NCBI GenBank assembly: GCA_024220505.1
Contig: JAKZZE010000011.1
Coordinates: 682,001 to 746,000 of the forward strand
Length of the DNA stretch: 64,000 nucleotides
Reading direction: 5' to 3'
Source: Rhizopus arrhizus
Lineage: Eukaryota; Mucoromycota; Mucoromycetes; Mucorales; Rhizopodaceae
Below the pieces are notes generated by a model. The model was not told the DNA's origin, did no database searches, and saw nothing but the letters and a program-made list of their open reading frames with translations. Made by a program: the position numbers and the translations under genes. This document shows, piece after piece, positions 1 through 9,941 of the stretch. Numbering within the stretch: position 1 is the first letter of the stretch; every line of letters starts with the position of its first letter.

Positions 1-132
1 GTGCGGAATTTGCAAAACCGAACTGTCACTCTCAATAACATGACATGGAATTTAATTTTGAACAACTACCCTGATCTGGGCTCTGTTGATGATTTCCCAT
101 TTGTTTCGTGATTGACTCGATCCGTAGATTGA

Positions 133-657
133 ATATCTCTCCATCCTCAAGATTACCGACAGACCCAGTCAGACACATTTCTCACCTATCCACTCCGTAC
201 CTTACTTCCTCTCAAGTGGAAACAGTTTTGGTCCTTGAAGATTCTACCTGAGGCTCGAACAATTTGTTTCCGTTTCATAAGCAACAAGCTTCATTGTAAC
301 GCATCGGTACCTCGGTTTGATCCTACTGTCTCTGCTGCCTATAGCCTATGTCATGATCCACTGGAAGATATTTACCACTTGTTGATCACCTGTTCATTCA
401 AATGGTCTGTGTGGCAAGGAGTTCTATCTCGATTTGCACCTTATCTCGAATTTCGGCCCGAAGATGTTGAAAGCATCCTAAGGAACTTCAGTCGTTTCGA
501 ATTTGTAGATAATTTACGATTGTTGAGAATCTATTCACAAGCTCTACTATACATATGGCGAGCACACTGGTGCTACATTTTCGATGAAACGCCATTCTTG
601 TCACAGCAAATTGCTTCAACCATTTTTGAAAAACTTCAATGTTATCGTCTACATTAA
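133..657 (+). pseudogene. 3' end of a LINE-type retrotransposon ORF (zinc-binding C-terminal region)
   Basis: An open stretch ends at 657. It carries a W/R-rich segment (FWSLKILPEAR) followed by C-x(5)-E-x(3)-H-x(4)-C and then W-x(2)-W. This matches the zf-RVT layout found after the reverse transcriptase of many plant and fungal LINE elements. Upstream the frame is cut by stops at 109-111 and 130-132, and related-looking sequence continues in another frame, so the element is frameshifted and truncated by the window edge. There is no adjacent RNase H or complete RT. This is a dead fragment; assignment to a named LINE clade is not possible from what is visible. Confidence 0.6.
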
Positions 658-724
658 AAGCATACCACTCAACATGACGTGTGTCATATTTTAATTTTAT
701 TAAATAACTCTCAATAAAATGCTA

Positions 725-925
725 TTACAAAACAAAAATATGCTTCATTGATGCTGCTTGAAAGCATTTGCTACAGCTAACGCAGCGGAACAAGAGGTGC
801 GGTAGGTCTGACTTGGTAGAACCATGTCGTCGGAAGTGACTTTGTTGATTACAGTTTGTGCATACTAAGTGTTTACGCTCTTTACTAAAAGCTGAAAGAA
901 AAGAATCAACTTCCTCTGTAGACAA
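725..925 (-). CDS. Short zinc-ribbon ORF, probably a transposon fragment
   Basis: The 66-codon ORF encodes C-x2-C (VCTNC), a basic/His stretch, then C-x2-C (CVSC) followed by K-x-F. This arrangement is typical of zinc ribbons at the ends of transposase-like proteins. It sits between two LINE fragments, has no recognisable promoter or intron, and is too short to be a complete transposase. It may be real coding sequence from a mobile element or chance. I do not recognise a specific family. Confidence 0.3.
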   Translation of the reverse strand: MSTEEVDSFLSAFSKERKHLVCTNCNQQSHFRRHGSTKSDLPHLLFRCVSCSKCFQAASMKHIFVL

Positions 926-1092
926 AGGATGGTTTGCTGATCCTGAAGACTATTGGAGTCTATAGGCATTGGTTAATGATAATAAATGCAGAATTTGAGT
1001 TGTAGCTGTTGTTGTTTTGCAGCGTAAAAAATCTAAGATGAGTGTTGAAATGTTTTCCAAATTTAGTAAAAGTTTAGAAAAGTAGAAACAGT

Positions 1093-1140
1093 GTATAGAG
1101 AGACGTATAGAGAGACGTATAGAGAAACGCATAGAGAGAT
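1093..1140. repeat. 12-bp tandem repeat, about four units
   Basis: Four head-to-tail units of roughly GTATAGAGAGAC, with substitutions in the last unit. It lies immediately before the second LINE fragment. No coding role is apparent. Confidence 0.8.
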
Positions 1141-1278
1141 CCTGGTAACTTTAGACCAATTATCCTGACCTCGATCTTTCGCAAGGTCCTAGAGCACTAC
1201 CTACAGAATAACATCCAATTCTACAGCCATCCCATTGATATAGTACAAGGCGGACTTAGAGGATGTCCTGGATCATAA
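1141..1278 (+). pseudogene. LINE reverse-transcriptase fragment
   Basis: The + strand reads in one frame as NFRPIILTSIFRKVLE, then about 15 residues, then IVQGGLRG, before a TAA at 1276-1278. The 'RPI-LTS-FRKVLE ... QGG-R' pattern is the conserved N-terminal part of LINE reverse transcriptases (normally RPISLL/RPISLT ... QGFR). Only about 45 residues remain. The catalytic YADD region is absent, so this is a relic. It is not continuous with the fragment ending at 657, whose sequence belongs to the opposite end of such a protein. Confidence 0.6.
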
Positions 1279-1456
1279 GATCAAGTATCATATTTACCTC
1301 ATTAAATACTTATTATTTGTATGAGATTGCTTAAATCCTGTAATAAATAACAAGTACCAAGTACATAATATTACTTATTACATATTCTCTAAGACTCATT
1401 TACAATATTAACCAGATACAATATTTATATTGTTCAAGCTCAATACTAAAATTGAC

Positions 1457-1871
1457 TGATTTATCCAAGAATAGAAAGGAACAAGAAAGGACGAGACTCG
1501 ATGAAGAGATTGCTTTATTTAATAAGAAAATGATACTCTATTTATACTTTTCATACACGGATAATATTTCATGTCATGGATGAATAATTAATGAGTATGA
1601 TATAACTGATGACAAATAGATAAAGGTTACGTGTTCTTCCATTGTTATATTTGTCATCATAAGCATTTATCCATAGAATACTCGTATATGATTGACTGCG
1701 ATTAACTGTGATTTAGTTCCTGGATTTAATATAATTTAACCGTGCAATTACGCAGCATCTTATCCTTAATGAAGATTATCCGAATTAACCTGTAGCCTAT
1801 CTATTAGATATATTTTACATGTAGCTTATTAATACTGTTTTCATATCGAGTTATGAATGATGGATACATCA
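1457..1871 (-). mobile_element. Solo LTR, family B copy 1 (415 bp)
   Basis: The 415-bp unit has ends TGATTTATCC...GGATACATCA and is nearly identical in inverted orientation to 7776-8190. Read on the minus strand it holds TATAAATA and then AATAAAG about 30 nt later, the promoter/polyadenylation order expected of an LTR. The flanks are TTGAC on the left and TTGAT on the right, a 4/5 target-site duplication. No internal retrotransposon region adjoins it, so it is a solo LTR. Confidence 0.75.
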
Positions 1872-2111
1872 TTGATCTTGAACTCACTTCGGTCCCTGAC
1901 TAATCACATTTCCTATATAAAGGCGTAGTCTGATTAAATGGGTTCTCTCTCGCGTCTTGAAACCTAATAAAGAGGTTATATACAGACTCATTCACTAGCT
2001 TTCAAGTACTATTTCTTTTCTATTTTTTCACTATTATCTGCAAATATCTCATCAATCCCTTTGTTTGGCTGAAATATGCCAAATATTACGCACTCACTAC
2101 AAGTTTAAACC

Positions 2112-2300
2112 TGTTGTATAATGGTTAAGGTAATAAAAGAGAAGTTTGAAACAAAAATAAACAGTTTGTGTACTTTTTGAGACTGATCTTTATTTCAGTT
2201 TAAGTTAAAGTAAAAATTATTCTAATTGAAGGCAGGCATTTATATCTTATTGAGTGAGTGGCTTGATATCTTATATTATAAGCGTTCCTCTAATATTCAG
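2112..2300 (-). mobile_element. Truncated LTR, family A (partial)
   Basis: It starts TGTTGTATAATGGTTAAGG and runs closely parallel, in the same orientation, to the first ~190 bp of the family A copy at 9942-10505. Similarity stops near the TAATATTCAG sequence, after which the two diverge. It is a broken copy with only one terminus. Confidence 0.65.
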
Positions 2301-3428
2301 ATGCTGCGCAGTATTATTTAATATTAGTGCAGCTTTTTACCAAATGATGGAATAAGTTTAGCTTTTTAATATAGTGATAGTGAAAGAATGAGCAATTTTG
2401 AAAAGAATGAATTCTTTTTCTTTTTGACCTTGATGTCTATTTTCCATAAATTACGAATCAATGGCTTTTAATGCCTATGAATTCTCTTTGTATGTATTAC
2501 GAGCAGTGTAAATTTGTATTATGTTCTAGGCTAGGTCAAATTAGTTTTGTTTTTCGTATAATTTGATAGGAAAAAAATAATACTTGGATTAATCTGGCTA
2601 AAAAAAACTTGAGATAGAAGTAGCTTTTTTGCATAGTTACTAAAAGTGCATAAATGTATAAACGGTTAGCGTAGCATATAGGTTTCAAAGGATTTATTAC
2701 CTTGAAATTTTAAAAATAATAAAAAAATACCTTATTTCTAAATCAGAAGAAGCAAACAAATTCTCAAAGCTAGATGAAATGGTAACAGCTCACTTTCTAT
2801 TTAAGCCTTGTTGATTTGGAATGTTTAGGTAGCTTTGAGCGCAAATCAAATTAAAACTGAATATTTGTTTTTGTTAAAGTAAATCAGACTTGTTATAAGA
2901 TAACAATGGGTTGACATGAACTATGAAGAGATAAAATAAAAATATATGCATTTTAAAAGACTCGACTTTTTTTATTCATGATAGATATCAAAGATCTTAT
3001 AAAGATATCATTTGGTTTACTGAGTAAAGATGAAATCAGATTAGAAAAAAGCTAATTGGTGTAATACTTTTAAATATTCGTATTGTATAGCTTAAGACAT
3101 AATGATTAATAGAATTTGAGTAAAGATACTTGAGAATAAAAAAAAAAAAAAAAAAAAAAAAACACTTAAGTAGTTTCCTTACATAGCAGCCGCTAAATAT
3201 TATAGAATATTGCAGTCTGTTTTAAATAAAGTAGAATAAAATAAAATGAATTGCAATGAAGGTTGTTAGCCTCAAGTGAATTGATCTGCTTGAGTGATAA
3301 AGTAAAAAGCAAAAGGTTTAATAAAAATACTCCTGATTTATTTGAACAAAAATAATATCAAAGTAATAAAATATGTAAGAGGTAAAAAGAGTCCTCTTTT
3401 TATACATAAATGAAATAAGAGCACAATT
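2301..3428. other. AT-rich non-coding stretch
   Basis: I see no gene-like frame. It holds an A-run at about 3138-3162 and many short A/T tracts. It is probably decayed repeat sequence, but no element boundaries can be drawn. Confidence 0.6.
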
Positions 3429-3909
3429 TAACACTTTGTAAGTTATTCCCCAACTCCCTGCTTAAAAAATCGCCTTTTATAGGATTTTCGTACCACTAAT
3501 GATTTACTCGACATGTATATACACTGTATACCTTCCATACATGCCGAGTAAATTTAATTTATAAATTATAACGTAATAATACATCCAATTCTTTAAAAAG
3601 GAACAGTATATTGATATTATGTGTTGGAGTACTTAGTCAGAATGCAATCTTAACGAGATTTTAGCTGTAAATATAGAAGCTTAATAATTATCTTAATAAC
3701 AATTCGAAATCTTAATGACAATTAGGACCGATTTTCTAATATTTTCGAAGTAATACAGACCAGTTTTTTCATTAATAAGCGACATGAATCGAACTTTCAA
3801 AAACATGATATACTAAAAGCCTCCCTTGAGCCAGCAGACAAATAATTTATTTTTCCCTAGAAACAATTATACCCATCCATCCCCTTACACTCCAACTTAC
3901 AAAGTGTTA
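3429..3909. mobile_element. 481-bp element with 16-bp terminal inverted repeats and TA ends (MITE-like)
   Basis: TAACACTTTGTAAGTT at 3429-3444 is perfectly inverted as AACTTACAAAGTGTTA at 3894-3909. The terminal TA on each side fits the TA target duplication of Tc1/mariner-type transposition, leaving a 14-bp TIR that starts ACACTTTG. There is no ORF inside, so if mobile it depended on a transposase supplied elsewhere. Inside, 3502-3553 forms a second long hairpin (TTTACTCG-CATGTAT paired with ATACATG-CGAGTAAA). Naming it a MITE is inference; a single copy cannot prove mobility. Confidence 0.55.
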
Positions 3910-4575
3910 CACACCAAGATTGCTCCATAGCAACCTTATTTCTTTATAAATTATCTTATGATCCATAAAACGATTTACGATTTGTTAATTGAGTTAATAC
4001 TTCCTGATCTACTTATGTTTTGTAAAATCAGTTTGGTGTTTGAAATTTCAGTTTCTTGTTTACACTATAAAGTAAGTTAATAATATTTAAAGTAACCTAA
4101 ATTGGTGTAATTTGCGTTAGTTGTAGCTTTAAGAGTTTAGGTAGAATGAATTTGATTTTTCTTAAAGTATAAAATAAAGTGGGTTCAAAGAATTGTATTA
4201 AAGTTTATAAACTTTGTGTTATCTCGTAAGAATAAAAAGACTATAAAATTCAACGAGACTTAAAAAAGTTTTTTTTTATTTAATATTATTGTATCTGGTA
4301 TTTATATCCTTTTCATGAAGATTCAATTAAATCCTTTTCAAGATACTTTAATTAATTATAGCTGTAGATCTAGCATGAATAAATTTTAGTATGAAGACCT
4401 GTTCCTGGTTATGCAAGTGGATTGTTTATAATTATTCAAGTAGATCTATTTTTCATTTATGTCTCATTACATCAGGAGCTATATTAAAACAACTTGTATT
4501 GAGTTAAAGGAGTGGAATTAGTTATGACCGAATAATAGAGAAAAGATTGTAATAAATCTTTGTAAAAGCATTCAC
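3910..4575. other. AT-rich non-coding stretch
   Basis: No open frame, RNA gene or repeat boundary is supported here. It lies between the TIR element and an LTR. Confidence 0.55.
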
Positions 4576-5099
4576 TGTTATGTTCTGGTAAAGTAATTAA
4601 GGAATAACAATAAAACCAAAGAATACTTTTTGAGACTGAACTTTATTTAAGACAATCTTAATTGTTAAAAGGAAATCATTACAAAGTCTACTATTTATAT
4701 TCTTCTATCAGTTGGCGGGTAAATGAGTAGTTATGAGTGTAGATCCAATAATTCGTTGTTTTCATAGATCTTATTGTTCTTTAACTGATCTGGGAGAATT
4801 GTCCCGTCTTCATTGAGAGGAAAGATATATTTATATGAAATACCTCCAGTCAGATCAAAGTTGACTAGGTACCTGATCCATTATTATCCATTTAGAGAAA
4901 TGATGAATAGTAAAGGTCATGACTTATTTATTGTTCATGTTTACTTTATAGAATGAATCTAATAGTGATAGTTTTATATAAAAAGAAGAAGATTATATTT
5001 TATTTGATAAAGATTTATATGATCTTTTATCAATTTTAATATACTTCTTTTAGGTGTGATTATTCAATGTTCGTTATGATCAGACGCTGTTCTACAACA
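4576..5099 (-). mobile_element. Solo LTR, family A subfamily II (524 bp)
   Basis: It begins TGTTATGTTCTGG and ends GTTCTACAACA; read on the minus strand this is TGTTGTAGAACAG ... CATAACA. The perfect direct repeat TTCAC flanks it (4571-4575 and 5100-5104), a 5-bp target-site duplication. On the minus strand there is TATAAATA and then AATAAAG about 50 nt later. Near-identical sequence in inverted orientation lies at 8854-9377, and the similarity continues about 57 bp past the right LTR end. There is no internal domain, so it is a solo LTR left by LTR-LTR recombination. Confidence 0.85.
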
Positions 5100-5156
5100 T
5101 TCACTACTCTGATTTCTTATAAATTGAATATGAATCATGTTTAAAGTATGTTAGGG

Positions 5157-6619
5157 TACGACACCAACAGATCTTGCTTAGAGTAGGCTAGCCTTGATAT
5201 AAGGATAACAATAGCTTCATATGGTCTTTAAAAGAGACGTAATGAAGATAATTGGCTTCAACGGACTTGACTTGTTCTTGATGTTAAGTAAAATAATGTA
5301 ATAATAAAAGAGATTTGCTTTGAATAACATTTACTTAAAAATAATCGAAAGTAAAGGATGTCAGAAGTCAGTTTGTCAAAAGTAAGTGAAGTAAATGTTT
5401 TATAGTTTTTATGAATTTTGTAACATACTTTAAATTTAAAGCATGTCTTAATTGTAATGTACCTTCAGAGTCAAAACCAAAGACTGCATCTTTACAGTAC
5501 AATAATAAACGGAATCATAAAACATAATTATCATTAATATTAACTTCGACGGATCCTTCGATACAGTAGAAAGCTTAAATTTTGCTTCTTATATTACAAA
5601 CTGCCAAAAAAAAAGTTAATTTGTGATGTCTTGTAAGTTTATGGGATAAGTAAAGGTAAAGTTCGTTTGTAAGGTTTGATTTTGAGGTTAAGATTGCCTT
5701 GTAAGTTGTTGGTTAATATAGAATTTAAGCAGATGTGAGTGTTTTATATAGAAGTTTTACTTGAAATTTGAAAGTAAAGTACTGTAGTGACCACCAGATC
5801 TTTTATGTAAGATCAAATATAAGTAAATAAAATGTAAAGATAAAAAATAAAGGGATCAGGAACTTTTTATGAGAAGGTTGCCTGTTTATTGAATAAAATA
5901 TATAATAAAATATATGAGTAGAACTGTCCTCCTTTTTTTTTCATTGACTAAATGGTTGGGATATTTATATGCTGTAAATTTTTTTTCTTTTTCTTTTTGA
6001 CTTTTTTCGTTTTTTGACTTTTTTCGTTTTTTTGACCTTTCTCATTTTTTTGACTTTTTTCATTTTTTAGCTTCTTTGTTACAATATAATAAAATATATG
6101 AGTAGAACTGTACCGTCCTTTTTCATTGACTAAATGGTTAGGATATTTATATTGTAATTTTTCTTGTGATAGGTATTGTTTCGTTTAAATGGCCTTAAGA
6201 GTTTAGAAATAATTTGACTTTTCTTTGAAGTGTAAAAGAATTTGAGATCAAAAGCTTGTGTTTATGTTGATAAATTTGGTTTGCTTGTAGTAAGTGACCA
6301 CCAGATCTTGTATTGTAGATCAAACAGTAAAAAGTAATAAAGAGTTTTCTTGATAAGAGAATATAAAATTGATACGATGAAGATAATTTGACTTCAAAGG
6401 ACTTGACTTGATGTATATGTAAGGGATCAGAAAGATTTTAAATGTAGATCCTTGAAGATATTCTTTTTATTTTATGTTAAAGTAAAATATGTCAAAAGTA
6501 AGTATATATCAAAAAGTAAGTGAAGTTAAATCGAAAAGTGAAAGGATAAAGGGATATTTATATGATTGTCATTTTTTTGTGTTTTTCTATTTTTGAACTT
6601 TTTTTTGTTTATCTTCAGG
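5157..6619. repeat. AT-rich region with direct repeats containing GACCACCAGATCTT
   Basis: The motif GTGACCACCAGATCTT is present near 5788, 6296 and 6917, followed each time by a (G)TAGATCAA-like box. Longer similarity links about 5655-5975 with about 6815-7110 in the same orientation, including TTAAGATTGCCTTGTAAGTTG, GGGATCAGGAAC-like and CATTGACTAAATGGTTGGG blocks. A shorter third segment lies at about 6090-6170. Around 5995-6070 are short tandem units of the type GACTTTTTTCRTTTTTT. No coding frame is supported. These may be remnants of a third LTR family, but clean ends are not visible. Confidence 0.55.
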
Positions 6620-6684
6620 GACTGATGTCCCTCCTAGGACTGAGGTCCCTCCTACGACTGAGGTCCCTCCTACGACTGAGTCCC
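6620..6684. repeat. 18-bp tandem repeat, about 3.6 units
   Basis: Units of GACTGAGGTCCCTCCTAC at 6620, 6638 and 6656, plus a partial unit at 6674. It is notably more GC-rich than the surrounding DNA. The unit length is a multiple of three, so the repeat would be a 6-residue repeat if translated, but no convincing gene surrounds it. Confidence 0.8.
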
Positions 6685-6814
6685 TTCTTCCGCAAAAGTT
6701 ACACCAACTGCGTCACAATATGTAATAATTTTTTTTTTTTTCTTTTGACTTTTTTCATTTTTTAGCTTCTTTGTTACAACAGTATTGTTATTTTATAGGT
6801 TGGCTTGTTGTAAG

Positions 6815-7230
6815 TGAGTTAATTTGAGTAAAGTTTGCTTGTAAAGCTTGATTGTAAGGTTAAGATTGCCTTGTAAGTTGTTGTTTTATATAGAATTTTA
6901 GCGAATGCTTGTTAAGTAGTGACCACCAGATCTTATATGTAAGATCAATACGATGTTTCTTGATAAAATAATATAAAAAGTAAAGTAAAATAAGAGATCA
7001 GGAACTTTTATGAGTAAGTTAGCCTGCTTTATTGAGTTAAGTATATAAAAATATAAAAGAACTTGACTAATTTTCTTCCTTGACTGAATGGTTGGGGATA
7101 TATATATAATAATAATTTTTTTTTTTTTTTTTTTTTTTTTTTTGACTTTTTTCATTTTTTGACTTTTTTCACTTTTCGACTTTTTTCACTTTTCGACTTT
7201 TTTCACTTTTTGACTTCTTTCACATTTGCT
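6815..7230. repeat. Second copy of the GACCACCAGATCTT repeat plus T-rich tandem units
   Basis: Direct partial copy of 5655-5975, ending in a long T-run (about 7116-7143) and tandem GACTTTTTTCAYTTTT units to about 7215. No coding content is supported. Confidence 0.5.
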
Positions 7231-7359
7231 TCGTGTAACCTCTTTACTGGCTACTATGGTCACAGTATTATACAACCTGATTGCCGTTTTCGTCACGATA
7301 GTTACGTTAAAATTATGCGTGTAACGTTACACAAATATTTACGGTAATAGCAAAATAAA

Positions 7360-7433
7360 CGCTCCTAGGTGGGCTCGAACCACCAACCTCCTGATTAACA
7401 GTCAGACGCGCTAGCCAATTGCGCCATAAGAGC
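7360..7433 (-). tRNA. tRNA-Asn (GUU)
   Basis: On the minus strand a complete 74-nt cloverleaf can be drawn. The acceptor is GCTCTTA/TAGGAGC with one G-U pair, and U8 and the A14-G18-G19 D-loop positions are present. The anticodon stem TCTGA/TCAGG encloses the 7-nt loop CTGTTAA, giving anticodon GUU. The T-arm is GGTGG-TTCGAGC-CCACC and the discriminator base is G. There is no intron and no encoded CCA, as expected for a nuclear eukaryotic tRNA. A TTTT at 7352-7355 just downstream can serve as the pol III terminator. Several LTRs lie within a few kb on its 5' side. Confidence 0.95.
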
Positions 7434-7775
7434 CGACTGGTGCTTTTTTTCATGCAAATTTATATATAATGTAAATATTGTTCGGCTAAACAAATTTCCG
7501 TGCGTACCTTTTCACAGGAAGCCTATGCATCCATCATTAATTCGATCCATCCATCCAAGATAAACATAAATCTAAAGCTCTCACATTCTAAAGTTGAAAT
7601 TCCATCGAGAAATCTAGAGATTACTCCTTTAGATAGTAAGAACAACACTAACAACGTCCAAGTCTCCCTTGATGTCGTATTTACCCTAATAATTTCCTTA
7701 ATGTCGTGTGAGATCACTCAAAAGATTCTTAAATTAATAATTTGACTGCATATCATATATAGCACTTCGTGCTAT
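7434..7775. other. 5' flank of tRNA-Asn, no gene seen
   Basis: 342 bp separate the tRNA from the first downstream LTR. Short frames on both strands lack any recognisable motif and are not called. Confidence 0.5.
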
Positions 7776-8190
7776 TGATGTATCCATCATTCATAACTCG
7801 ATATGAAAACAGTATTAATAAGCTACATGTAAAATATATCTAATAGATAGGCTACAGGTTAATTCGGATAATCTTCATTAAGGATAAGATGCTGCGTAAT
7901 TGCACGGTTAAATTATATTAAATCCAGGAACTAAATCACAGTTAATCGCAGTCAATCATATACGAGTATTCTATGGATAAATGCTTATGATGACAAATAT
8001 AACAATGGAAGAACACGTAACCTTTATCTATTTGTCATCAGTTATATCATACTCATTAATTATTCATCCATGACATGAAATATTATCCGTGTATGAAAAG
8101 TATAAATAGAGTATCATTTTCTTATTAAATAAAGCAATCTCTTTATCGAGTCTCGTCCTCTCTTGTTCCTTTCTATTCTTGGATAAATCA
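7776..8190 (+). mobile_element. Solo LTR, family B copy 2 (415 bp)
   Basis: Ends TGATGTATCC...GGATAAATCA, with a perfect 5-bp target duplication GCTAT at 7771-7775 and 8191-8195. On the + strand TATAAATAG is followed about 30 nt later by AATAAAG. It is an inverted near-copy of 1457-1871. With no internal region, it is a solo LTR. Confidence 0.9.
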
Positions 8191-8225
8191 GCTATGTATG
8201 ATAAACAGCCCACATGTCGTATCCT

Positions 8226-8795
8226 TGTTGTAGAACAGTAACTGATCGTAGTAGACATTGATAAACATAAGTCTTAATACAAGATCATAATTAAATAAAA
8301 TAAAAATATAAGTTTATTTAAATAAGATCATACAAACAATTCCAATTAAACATGTTCTTTTAGAATATGTTTTGTATTAATAAGAGTTCTTTGATAGGAA
8401 GAAGTATTAACTAAAATAACAAGATCCAATCCAATATCAGAAATATTGCTAATCTTTCACATAATTGAAATAACACGTAAAATAATTTTATTCAAATCAT
8501 TGAGGAATTCCCAAAATAAAAGATAATCTATGACAGACATACAAAAGAACAAATTAAAAGTTTTCATAATCATAATTATAGATGGCACTTGCTAAAGTAC
8601 CTGAATATTAGAAGAACGCTTATAATAGAAGATATCAAGCCACTTACTCAATAAGATATACAATACCTGTCTTCAATTAGAATAATTTTTGCTTTAAACT
8701 TAAACTGAAATAAATATTAGCCTTAAAAAGTATTCAAACTGTTTCTTTATTTTTGTTTCCACCTTTTATTTTATTACCTTAACCATTATACAACA
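8226..8795 (+). mobile_element. Solo LTR, family A subfamily I (570 bp)
   Basis: It starts TGTTGTAGAACAG and ends CATTATACAACA, giving 7-bp terminal inverted repeats TGTTGTA/TACAACA. The perfect duplication ATCCT flanks it (8221-8225, 8796-8800). It pairs in inverted orientation with 9942-10505 over its whole length. It has inserted into the flanking sequence shared by the subfamily II LTR copies, so it is the younger, nested insertion. Confidence 0.9.
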
Positions 8796-8853
8796 ATCCT
8801 AACATACTTTAAACATGATTCATATTCAATTTATAAGAAATCAGAGTAGTGAA

Positions 8854-9377
8854 TGTTGTAGAACAGCGTCTGATCATAACGAACATTGAATAATCACACC
8901 TAAAAGAAGTATATTAAAATTGATAAAAGATCATATAAATCTTTATCAAATAAAATATAATCTTCTTCTTTTTATATAAAACTATCACTATTAGATTCAT
9001 TCTATAAAGTAAACATGAACAATAAATAAGTCATGACCTTTACTATTCATCATTTCTCTAAATGGATAATAATGGATCAGGTACCTAGTCAACTTTGATC
9101 TGACTGGAGGTATTTCATATAAATATATCTTTCCTCTCAATGAAGACGGGACAATTCTCCCAGATCAGTTAAAGAACAATAAGATCTATGAAAACAACGA
9201 ATTATTGGATCTACACTCATAACTACTCATTTACCCGCCAACTGATAGAAGAATATAAATAGTAGACTTTGTAATGATTTCCTTTTAACAATTAAGATTG
9301 TCTTAAATAAAGTTCAGTCTCAAAAAGTATTCTTTGGTTTTATTGTTATTCCTTAATTACTTTACTAGAATATAACA
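8854..9377 (+). mobile_element. LTR, family A subfamily II, inverted copy of 4576-5099
   Basis: It starts TGTTGTAGAACAG and ends ATATAACA; TATAAATAG near 9254 is followed by AATAAAG near 9306. The left flank (8797-8853) is the inverse complement of the right flank of the LTR at 4576-5099, ending in GTGAA, the complement of that copy's TTCAC duplication. The right flank has no GTGAA. The copy therefore lacks a complete target duplication, and it may be the 5' LTR of an element whose interior (9378 onward) has decayed. Confidence 0.8.
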
Positions 9378-9574
9378 AAAATTACTTTATTTTTTAATTT
9401 TATCTTTGGACAATTGTGTAACGAGTTGTTTTGTCAAGCCAGAGAGGAGAGGAAGAATCGGACAGGAGCTAAAAAGCTTGGATAGACAACTAAGAGAGAA
9501 CAAGAGAGGGTGGCGTTAAGGGCTTGAAGGTGTGAAATGCAAATAGGACTTACAATAGTTGATCAGTAAGTGTT
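9378..9574. other. Possible decayed interior of the preceding LTR element
   Basis: This less AT-rich stretch directly follows the LTR end at 9377. No tRNA primer-binding site beginning TGG abuts the LTR and no ORF is present, so the assignment is weak. Confidence 0.25.
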
Positions 9575-9914
9575 TGTTCACAAAAATAAAAATAAAAATG
9601 GAGATTTCAATAGGACCCAAAATTATCTATGACTTTATTTAATAATATATGTCCAGAGTTTATATACTTTTCACAGTGTAGATATTAATATATGTACTAT
9701 GCGGATGGCGAAATTCCCACAGCATTATGCAGGTGGCTAAATGCTATATTTTATTATGCAGATCTTTACATAATTTGATATAAGAACTTGCTCCTCATCC
9801 ACCAGTCTATTTTGATACACATATATGGTGATAAGCCTACATTTCCATATACTCACACTATCAATCGTTAATATTGCTTGGTTGCTATACAATGATTATC
9901 TTTGGAGCACAACA
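9575..9914 (-). mobile_element. Possible third LTR type (about 340 bp)
   Basis: Read on the minus strand this segment has TATATAAAC followed within about 30 nt by TTAAATAAAG, the same layout as the other LTRs. Its ends can be read as TGTTCA...CACAACA, with near-matching flanks GTGTT and CTGTT (4/5). There is no second copy in the window, so the limits are tentative. Confidence 0.35.
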
Positions 9915-9941
9915 CTGTTGATTTAATCTTAAAGAAGAAGG

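Noticed and set aside
6898..7155. 85-codon Lys-rich minus-strand frame
   Set aside because: It is generated by a poly-T run within a repeat and has no protein-like content.
8064..8258. 64-codon minus-strand frame
   Set aside because: It lies inside the LTR at 7776-8190 and runs across its boundary into the next LTR.
9378..9574. Retrotransposon primer-binding site after the LTR at 8854-9377
   Set aside because: No TGG-starting tRNA complement abuts the LTR end; the nearest TGG is more than 20 nt away.
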